Under the pieces are notes generated by a model. It made no database searches. It worked only from the letters and a program-made list of their open reading frames with translations, and was not told where the DNA came from. The position numbers and the translations under genes were made by a program. A stretch of 7,244 bases of DNA, taken from assembly GCA_031258055.1 (NCBI GenBank), contig JAIRNM010000165.1, positions 1 to 7,244 of the forward strand. Direction: 5' to 3'. Shown piece by piece: positions 1 to 3,697 of this stretch (position 1 is its first letter; each line of letters opens with the position of its first letter). Origin of the DNA: Bifidobacteriaceae bacterium (GTDB lineage Bacteria; Actinomycetota; Actinomycetes; Actinomycetales; WQXJ01).

Positions 1-27
1 TCTACAAAAAAGAAATATTCAGTGAAA

Positions 28-97
28 ATCCGTTTTATCCGTCTCATCCGTGTTCTAAGTACTCTTTTGAGTCAATAAGAACACAGATAAAACGGAT
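28..97. repeat. AT-rich hairpin of 9-bp ATCCGTNNN repeats
   Basis: Three tandem 9-bp units with the pattern ATCCGTNNN lie at 28-36, 37-45 and 46-54. The segment 78-97 is the reverse complement of the same kind of repeat (two units, the second with ATCTGT). The arms pair as a long stem, with one 9-bp unit of the left arm (about 40-48) bulged out, and a small inner stem ACTC/GAGT with a TTTT loop sits at 61-72. The stretch 1-117 is much richer in A+T than anything else in the window, and its boundary coincides with the break in the downstream SPFH gene. Repeats of this ATCCGT style occur between genes in various environmental bacteria (recalled, not searched). It may be a foreign insertion, an intergenic repeat or an assembly join. 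Confidence 0.7.
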
Positions 98-111
98 AGA
101 TACAGTTCTAA

Positions 112-729
112 TATCAGGCGCAAGCTTCGATCTTGAAAGCGCAGGGCGATTCGCGCGCTATCTTGCAGGTCTTCGACGCCATCCATGAGGGCGATGCCGA
201 CCCGAAACTGCTGGCCTACCAATACCTCCAGATGCTGCCGCAGCTTGCCCAAGGCGAAAGCTCGAAGCTTTGGATCATCCCGGCTGAGTTCACCGACGCG
301 CTGGCTGGCATGGGTCGGGCCTTCGGTTTCGGCGGTGGTGGCGCTGGTGGCGGTGGTGGTGCTGGTGGCGCTGGTGGTGGCGACCGGGCCGGGGGAGATG
401 GCGGCGGCAAAGGCGGTTCGGCGCGACGCTCCGGTGGGCGGGCGCTGGCTGATACTGCCCTGCGCGACATTGCCCTGGAGGACCCGGCTGAGGCTCTGCG
501 CCGCGCCCAGGGGGCGGCTAACGCCGCCACTTCTGACGCCACCCAGGCGGGCACCGGTTCCGGCTTGCCGTTCAACCCGGCCCATGAGGTTGGTCAAGCG
601 CCGAGCCTGCCACCGGCCTACGACCAGCAAGATTATCCGCCTGTCCCGCCGCGCGGCGCGCCCGGCGAGGGGCCAACGTCCGGCGGCCCCTACGGCCTGG
701 GCTACGAAGGCCGCCACGAAACCCCCTAA
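112..729 (+). pseudogene. SPFH/Band-7 (stomatin-like) protein, C-terminal remnant
   Basis: Only the tail of a stomatin/QmcA-like membrane scaffold protein is present. The frame opens after a TAA at 109-111. Family-like sequence begins almost at once (ASILKAQGD, about 124-150), upstream of the first possible start (TTG at 133, no clear ribosome binding site). It continues with the characteristic C-terminal block DPKLLAYQYLQMLPQ at 199-243 and KLWIIPAEFTDAL at 265-303. The N-terminal membrane anchor and the Band-7 domain, some 250 residues in normal family members, are missing and replaced by AT-rich repeat DNA. After the conserved block comes a glycine-rich run (about residues 69-97 counted from 133), then a Pro/Gly-rich tail containing PPAY and ending at TAA 727-729. 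The tail overlaps the end of the opposing DUF3990 remnant. The family assignment is firm. Calling it a pseudogene is inference from the missing 5' part; an assembly break is the alternative. Confidence 0.8.
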
Positions 730-1100
730 GGGCTAGCGACTCCCGTTGATCGACCCGTCGGCAACTGCTTGAACGGTGCGATGGGCATCGCGACTGTTGC
801 CACCGACCATGACCGTGTTGGCGCTGCGGCCGGATCAGATCTCGAGTTGGACGAATGCGCCCACTCGCGGGTTGGCCCTGGGAAAACCAGCGCCGACATC
901 TCGCCCGTCGCGGCCTCATCGAACTCGAACCGGCTGACGCAGGGCTCCCCGCCGTAGATGCGCGCCGTGCGTGCCGCCATCCGGCGCGCGTGATCCAGGC
1001 TTTCAGTCAGATAGAAGCCCTTGCCGAAATCCTTGAACGGGCGGCACTTGGACAGGTCGATCATCGGCACCGCTTGATTTGACCCGTGGTGCAGGATCAA
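726..1100 (-). pseudogene. DUF3990 family protein, frameshifted and C-terminally truncated
   Basis: The first 80 or so residues match the DUF3990 pattern: HHGSN (H5-N8), DLSKCRP, FGKGFYLT (residues 25-32, with Y30), then GGEP and FEFDE, and a later GPTREW. The histidine-glycine and G-F-Y-T pattern resembles the NAD-binding core of ADP-ribosyltransferases, so an ART-like toxin role is plausible but inferred. The start is TTG at 1100-1098, overlapping the TGA of the upstream DUF3791 gene (TTGA), which suggests coupled translation. After GPTREWA the frame loses family character. A different frame then reads FVQLEI, stop, SGRSANTVMVGG and HRTVQAVADGSI, which looks like the expected continuation. 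That points to a 1-nt deletion near 866-875 and an in-frame TGA at 837-835. The usual C-terminal part of the family (~160-180 aa) is absent. The toxin-like gene is probably dead. Confidence 0.65.
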
Positions 1101-1339
1101 CGGATGCCTCCCCCGGATTGGGCGGCCACCGCCGCCAGATCCGCGACCACGTCCTCAAACGACAGCAGGTGTTCCGCCTCATAGTGCTCGTCGAGGAATT
1201 GGATGGCCCCGTGGTCTGCCAGGTAACGGTGGGCCTGCTTAGGCGGAATGCCGGCGTGCCGGGCGAACTCGGAGATCGCGGCTACTGCGTAGCGCGCCCG
1301 CCTCTCGTCCGCCGCGCCCAAAGCGGCTCCGCTGGTCAT
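1097..1339 (-). CDS. DUF3791 family protein
   Basis: A small 80-residue protein of the DUF3791 type. The body, from EFARHAGIPPKQAHRYLADH through AIQFLDEHYEAEH to SFEDVVADLA, follows the family pattern: a helical region, then a short beta/turn with I-x-F-L-x-x-x-Y, then a D-(I/V)-x-x-(I/L) helix. The family typically sits directly upstream of a DUF3990 gene, exactly as here, with the start of the partner overlapping its stop codon. The pair behaves like a two-gene toxin/antitoxin or effector/immunity-type cassette, but the function of DUF3791 is not established. The start is ATG at 1339-1337. No Shine-Dalgarno sequence precedes it; a TAGACT box ends 6 nt upstream, suggesting leaderless translation. 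The gene itself looks intact although its partner does not. Confidence 0.72.
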   Translation of the reverse strand: MTSGAALGAADERRARYAVAAISEFARHAGIPPKQAHRYLADHGAIQFLDEHYEAEHLLSFEDVVADLAAVAAQSGGGIR

Positions 1340-1345
1340 CCGCTA

Positions 1346-1351
1346 AGTCTA
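1346..1351 (-). promoter_or_regulatory. Candidate -10 box of a leaderless promoter for the DUF3791 gene
   Basis: TAGACT fits the actinobacterial TANNNT -10 pattern and ends 6 nt before the ATG at 1339. Transcription would therefore start at or next to the A of the start codon. A weak -35 (CCGACG, matching only the GAC core of TTGACA) lies 17 nt further upstream. No ribosome binding site is present, which fits. Confidence 0.4.
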
Positions 1352-1442
1352 TCCAAACCGCTGCGCCACGTCGGGCCCCCTTTGGTTATCGGCGTCGGTG
1401 GTGGGTTTGACCGCTGGCCGAAGGCGTAGGGGGTGTGCTGCC

Positions 1443-1901
1443 TCAACCCTGTCGTGCTTGGTCGGCGGGAAGGATGGTGAAAGCGGGGTGGCGCGACAGA
1501 GGCCGGATGATGCGGTAGTCGGCATCGGTCGTGAGAATGCGGTTGGTGTCCACCTTGGCGGCCGCGACGGCGTTGATGGCGCGGGCCAAGTCGATGGAGC
1601 CGGCCTTGGCCTTCTTGCGCTCGATCCGCCCGGAGTACTTAGCGATCAAGTCGCGGGCCGCCTCGTAGTCATTGGCGGTCGGGTTGACCAACTCGTAAAA
1701 GCCGGATGCGACGTCTTGGAGGAAGGCGTCAGCGGTTCGATAGTTGCGACGGCTGGTCAGGAGGTAGTGGACCTCGGCCACCGTGATCGGGGTTATCCAT
1801 GCCACCCGCGCTCGCGTCAGGACGTCGTAGAAGGCTTGGTGTTCAGGGGAGTCGGAGTCGAGGGCGTTCAGGACGCCGCCGGTGTCCACCAGTATCTTCA
1901 C
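1443..1901 (-). CDS. vapC: PIN-domain ribonuclease toxin, VapC family
   Basis: A 152-residue PIN-domain protein, the likely toxin of a VapBC pair; family members are Mg2+-dependent RNases that cut tRNA or rRNA when freed from the antitoxin. The four acidic positions expected of the active site can be placed: D6 in KILVDTGG, E43 in VAEVHYLL, D104 in GSIDLARA, and D126 (with D128 nearby) in LTTDADY. The length is at the upper end of the usual 125-150 residues. The start is taken as GTG 1901-1899, because KILVDT is the normal N-terminus of the fold and this GTG overlaps the antitoxin stop (GTGA), implying translational coupling. The frame is also open 15 codons further upstream, but that part lies inside vapB. 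No disruption is visible, so the toxin is probably functional. The specific RNA target cannot be deduced. Confidence 0.88.
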   Translation of the reverse strand: MKILVDTGGVLNALDSDSPEHQAFYDVLTRARVAWITPITVAEVHYLLTSRRNYRTADAFLQDVASGFYELVNPTANDYEAARDLIAKYSGRIERKKAKAGSIDLARAINAVAAAKVDTNRILTTDADYRIIRPLSRHPAFTILPADQARQG

Positions 1902-2122
1902 TCCCCGAACCCCGCCATCGCGGCATCGATCCGCTCTTGGGTCCAATCGCCGCCCAGCTTGGCGGGTAGTGCCGTCATCTTAGGCCGGGCGGCCAAGGCC
2001 GACTCGACCTCCTTGCGGGCGCCGCGGCGCATGATCTCAGCCTGGGCCGTCCCGGTCAGGCGCGCGGCGCGTTCAAGCCCTTCGGCGAGTTGGTCGTCCA
2101 GATAAACGGTCGTCTTCCGCAT
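1898..2122 (-). CDS. vapB: Ribbon-helix-helix antitoxin, VapB family
   Basis: A 74-residue antitoxin partner of the downstream PIN toxin. Residues 2-40 form a ribbon-helix-helix DNA-binding domain: the strand RKTTVYLDD, helix QLAEGLERAARLTG, then helix TAQAEIMRRGARKEVE. The C-terminal third (ALPAKLGGDW and TQERIDAAMAGFGE) is the expected toxin-binding tail. The start is ATG 2122-2120, since the family begins with M-(R/K)-(K/R)-T-T just before the beta strand; the longer open frame upstream has no domain sense. There is no Shine-Dalgarno sequence. A strong extended -10 ends 7 nt before the ATG, so the message is probably leaderless. The stop overlaps the vapC start by 4 nt. The VapB/VapC complex normally represses its own promoter, and the palindrome at 2122-2140 is well placed for that. 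Confidence 0.85.
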   Translation of the reverse strand: MRKTTVYLDDQLAEGLERAARLTGTAQAEIMRRGARKEVESALAARPKMTALPAKLGGDWTQERIDAAMAGFGE

Positions 2123-2140
2123 ATGGCAGATTCTACCATA
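2122..2140 (-). promoter_or_regulatory. vapBC promoter (extended -10) with overlapping operator palindrome
   Basis: Read on the minus strand, TGGTAGAAT is an extended -10 (TGN plus TAGAAT at 2135-2130) ending 7 nt before the vapB ATG, with no clear -35 box. The same DNA is a 19-bp inverted repeat: TATGGCAGA at 2122-2130, a central T at 2131, and TCTACCATA at 2132-2140, matching in 8 of 9 pairs. The palindrome covers the -10 and touches the start codon, so a bound ribbon-helix-helix antitoxin would block RNA polymerase. The symmetry is seen directly; operator function is inferred. Confidence 0.55.
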
Positions 2141-2277
2141 CACGACGGGCCGAACTCGGGCAGACGGGTTTGCGTCTTGCATCATGTCAATATGTCCGCG
2201 AAGAGTGATCGCGTGCCTCACACCATCGTCAAAGCCCGACCCGCCATCATCAGAATAGGAAACAATCAAGAAGAACT

Positions 2278-2283
2278 GAGGAG
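2278..2283 (+). promoter_or_regulatory. Ribosome binding site before the ATPase fragment
   Basis: GAGGAG lies 7 nt upstream of TTG 2291 and only 3 nt upstream of an ATG at 2287 that is in another frame. The spacing favours TTG 2291, which opens the frame with recognisable protein similarity. Confidence 0.4.
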
Positions 2284-2290
2284 CTAATGC

Positions 2291-2491
2291 TTGGAGACGC
2301 CGATGGCCCAAGACGGCGGACCGAGCTCGACCAGGCGGCTGGCCGAACGCCTAGGCGTATCACCCCAATATCTCGCCACTTACCGCAACCGCCTGCTCAC
2401 GGCCGACTTGGTCGTCACACCCAGGCGCGGCTACCTCGATTACGCCATTCCCTACATGCGGGAATACCTACGTGCCTTCCATGATGACTAG
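2291..2491 (+). pseudogene. C-terminal winged-helix fragment of an AAA-type ATPase
   Basis: A 66-residue frame starting at TTG 2291 (alternative ATG 2303). It resembles the C-terminal winged-helix part of an AAA/archaeal-type ATP-binding protein: GPSSTRRLAERLG, then VSPQYLATYRNRLLTADLV as the recognition helix and wing, then RRGYLDYAIPYMREYLR. Full members are several hundred residues long and carry Walker A/B motifs upstream. Here the frame is closed by TAA at 2285-2287 and nothing ATPase-like is seen before it. It is therefore most likely the tail of a lost gene, another relic in the accessory stretch. A good GAGGAG site upstream leaves open that it is expressed as a small DNA-binding protein. 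The family call rests on remembered pattern, not a search. Confidence 0.55.
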
Positions 2492-2589
2492 GCGACTGGA
2501 GACATCCGGCCCGAACGGATCGTGGACTCGGCGTACCCCGCCTGGCGCATCGCCGCGACCAGCGCCCCAGCCAACTCTGCGAATGGCAT
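2488..2589 (-). pseudogene. Possible N-terminal remnant of a phage-type integrase
   Basis: A short frame from ATG 2589 to TAG 2490-2488, 33 residues (MPFAELAGALVAAMRQ, then AGYAESTIRSG). The helix followed by G-Y-x-x-S-T-I resembles the N-terminal SAM-like arm-binding domain of tyrosine recombinases. It stops after about 25 matching residues with no catalytic domain. It lies 105 bp beyond the 3' end of the tRNA-Arg gene, the usual place of an integrase after integration into a tRNA gene. The resemblance is short and could be chance; the context raises it slightly. Confidence 0.28.
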
Positions 2590-2675
2590 GGCTTCCGGTG
2601 GCTCACTTTTGCATATGCGGCCGCCGGTGGTCCGAGGCGTTCCGCAGATTACAAGCCTTTGACCTGGGCTAATGG

Positions 2676-2705
2676 CGGTGCTCTCGACAGCAGTGCCCTC
2701 GACAG
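2676..2705 (-). repeat. Imperfect tandem duplication of the tRNA-Arg 3' end (possible attachment-site scar)
   Basis: Two adjacent 15-bp units match in 13 of 15 positions. Unit 2691-2705 covers the 3' end of the tRNA (last T-stem bases, acceptor strand, discriminator) plus 3 nt. Unit 2676-2690 follows directly downstream. Tyrosine-recombinase islands commonly use tRNA 3' ends as attB and leave such duplications; slippage is the alternative. Confidence 0.45.
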
Positions 2706-2766
2706 GAATCGAACCTGCGGCCTTCCGCTCCGGAGGCGGACGCTCTATCCCCTGAGCTACGAGGGC
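2694..2766 (-). tRNA. tRNA-Arg (anticodon CCG)
   Basis: The minus strand folds as a complete cloverleaf of 73 nt. The acceptor stem is GCCCTCG pairing with CGAGGGC in 7 of 7 pairs, with discriminator A at 2694. The D-arm has GCTC and GAGC flanking AGGGGATA. The anticodon stem is TCCGC/GCGGA around the loop CTCCGGA, giving anticodon CCG (2733-2731), which reads the arginine codon CGG. The T-arm is GCAGG, loop TTCGATT, CCTGT. CCA is not encoded: the base sequence after the discriminator is CTG. The gene stands 4 nt downstream of a perfect hairpin and next to argS, whose product charges it. This neighbourhood is common in actinobacteria. Its 3' end is duplicated downstream, suggesting use as an integration site. 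Confidence 0.97.
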
Positions 2767-2770
2767 AGAC

Positions 2771-2794
2771 GGAACCCGTTGTCGAACGGGTTCC
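2771..2794. terminator. Perfect 10-bp hairpin between the GntR gene and tRNA-Arg
   Basis: GGAACCCGTT (2771-2780), a 4-nt loop and AACGGGTTCC (2785-2794) form a perfect 10-bp stem. It lies 36 nt after the stop of the GntR-family gene and 4 nt before the 5' end of tRNA-Arg, both on the minus strand. No T-run follows on the minus strand, so it would be a tail-less terminator, which is common in actinobacteria, or a structure at the 5' end of the tRNA precursor. Confidence 0.45.
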
Positions 2795-2810
2795 GATGGG
2801 TCGGGCACCT

Positions 2811-2816
2811 ACTGTA
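2811..2816 (-). promoter_or_regulatory. Weak candidate -10 box for tRNA-Arg
   Basis: TACAGT on the minus strand fits TANNNT and would start transcription near 2804, some 38 nt upstream of the mature tRNA, so the hairpin at 2771-2794 would be part of the precursor. No good -35 box is visible, and the box alone is weak evidence. Confidence 0.22.
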
Positions 2817-2830
2817 TCAGCCTGGGCCGG

Positions 2831-3529
2831 TCATTCGGCTGCCCGGTGGGCTTGTGGCGGCAGTGAACCAGCCATCTCACTGAGGTAATGTTCAATCTCG
2901 CTCGCGGCGCGGGCGGAGTCGCCAGAGGCGATGGCGTTGACCAGCTCGACGTGCGAATCGAGGTGCGGCCCGAGTTGGCCGAAGTTGTAGCGGACGTTTT
3001 CGGCCACGGCGCCCAGCACGGTGCTGTAAAGCTCTTCCAGCACCGGGTTACCGGCGATTTGGGCGACGAAGCGATGCAACATCAGATCGGTCGAGACCAT
3101 CTCGTCGAGGTCGCCGCGGGAAACCGCCAATGATCGCGCCGCCAAAAGCGACCGGAGACGTTCGACTTGCTCCGGCGTGCGCCGACGGGCCGCGAGCGAT
3201 GCGGCGACGACCTCCAGAGCCTGGCGCACTTCCAGCACATCACGTTGTGAGGCGCCCGCGAATTGCCGTTCCATCACCGTGGGAAGCTCCGACTTGGACA
3301 CCACATAGGTCCCTGAGCCTTGGCGGCGTTCTAGCAGGCCCGCGTGGACCAGCGATTGGACAGCCTCGCGCACGGTGTTGCGCCCGGCTCCCGCTGCCGC
3401 CGCCAGTTCCGGTTCGGTGGGGATGCGTGACCCGACCGGCCAGGCTCCGGACACGACCTGCTCGCGCATGTCGGCGGCGACCTGGTCGATCAGTCCTAGT
3501 CGGCGTTCCGGCGGGTCCTGGCTCACCAC
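2831..3529 (-). CDS. GntR-family transcriptional regulator, FCD (FadR) subfamily
   Basis: A 232-residue DNA-binding repressor or activator of the FadR/FCD type, full length for the family. The N-terminal winged helix (about residues 10-78) contains GSRIPTEPELAAAAG, then NTVREAVQSLVHAGLLERR and the wing GSGTYV. The C-terminal FCD ligand domain (about 95-220) retains the metal-site residues expected of the family: D148 and H152 in DLMLHRF, H193 in DSHVELV and H214 in EIEHYL. A metal-dependent small organic-acid effector is therefore likely, but its identity is unknown. The start is GTG 3529; a second GTG follows at 3526, and no Shine-Dalgarno sequence is seen before either. The gene is divergent from argS across 168 bp. 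Whether it controls argS-lysA-hom, itself only, or distant genes cannot be told from the sequence. Confidence 0.92.
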   Translation of the reverse strand: MVSQDPPERRLGLIDQVAADMREQVVSGAWPVGSRIPTEPELAAAAGAGRNTVREAVQSLVHAGLLERRQGSGTYVVSKSELPTVMERQFAGASQRDVLEVRQALEVVAASLAARRRTPEQVERLRSLLAARSLAVSRGDLDEMVSTDLMLHRFVAQIAGNPVLEELYSTVLGAVAENVRYNFGQLGPHLDSHVELVNAIASGDSARAASEIEHYLSEMAGSLPPQAHRAAE

Positions 3530-3581
3530 AGTCTTAATCCAAACACATCGCGCGGGCCGCTATTCGGACTGGACGGCCCGA

Positions 3582-3610
3582 GTCGGCGGCCCCAGACCCA
3601 GGCTGCCGAC
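3582..3610 (+). promoter_or_regulatory. Hairpin in the argS upstream region (stem 1)
   Basis: GTCGGCGGCC (3582-3591) pairs with GGCTGCCGAC (3601-3610) over 10 bp, with one G-U wobble in RNA, around a 9-nt loop. There is no T-run after it. Its right arm overlaps the left arm of the following palindrome, so the two structures compete. It could be an RNA structure in a longer argS leader or a protein-binding site. Confidence 0.4.
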
Positions 3611-3634
3611 CCGGATCGGCCGGTCCGGGTGGGC
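3605..3634. promoter_or_regulatory. 30-bp palindrome in the GntR-argS intergenic region
   Basis: The core at 3609-3630 (ACCCGGA and TCCGGGT around CGGCCG) matches in 10 of 11 pairs. The symmetry continues through one mismatch to GCC/GGC at 3605-3607 and 3632-3634. It lies centrally in the only intergenic gap between the divergent regulator and argS, a natural place for an operator. It is longer and more GC-rich than the short GT-N-AC type sites usual for FCD regulators. Confidence 0.4.
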
Positions 3635-3675
3635 TTGTCCGGGGTCGACTGCCTGGCGGCCAACCGGGGCTCGGC

Positions 3676-3691
3676 TGGTTGTTAGTACCAT
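3676..3691 (+). promoter_or_regulatory. Candidate argS promoter box with overlapping TGGT/ACCA dyad
   Basis: TACCAT (3686-3691) fits TANNNT and ends 6 nt before the GTG start at 3698, compatible with a leaderless argS message; no convincing -35 is seen. A short dyad TGGT-N7-ACCA (3676-3690) overlaps it. GntR/FCD proteins often bind short dyads with GT and AC half-sites, so it is a possible operator for the divergent regulator, although the spacing is wider than typical. Confidence 0.32.
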
Positions 3692-3697
3692 TACCCG

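Noticed and set aside
330..420. GGTGGCGCTGGT-like repeats as a possible VNTR or CRISPR-like array
   Set aside because: They are codons of a glycine-rich linker in the SPFH tail. The units are irregular and there are no spacers.
55..717. A 220-residue minus-strand frame opposite the SPFH remnant
   Set aside because: It is the antisense shadow of a GC-rich, glycine-repeat coding sequence, with no domain sense, while the plus frame has clear SPFH motifs.
1340..1442. The gap between the DUF3791 gene and vapC
   Set aside because: Apart from the -10/-35 candidates of the DUF3791 gene, no terminator, RNA or small gene could be supported.
1398..2105. A 235-residue plus-strand frame opposite vapBC
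   Set aside because: It is an antisense shadow: the opposite strand encodes convincing RHH and PIN domains with overlapping start and stop.
2287..2484. A plus-strand frame starting at ATG 2287
   Set aside because: Only 3 nt from the ribosome site, and its product is arginine/proline-rich nonsense. The overlapping TTG 2291 frame has family similarity.
2488..2808. A 106-residue minus-strand frame running through the tRNA
   Set aside because: The middle part is the tRNA-Arg read as protein, a well-known artefact. Only the last 33 codons were considered, as a possible integrase scrap.
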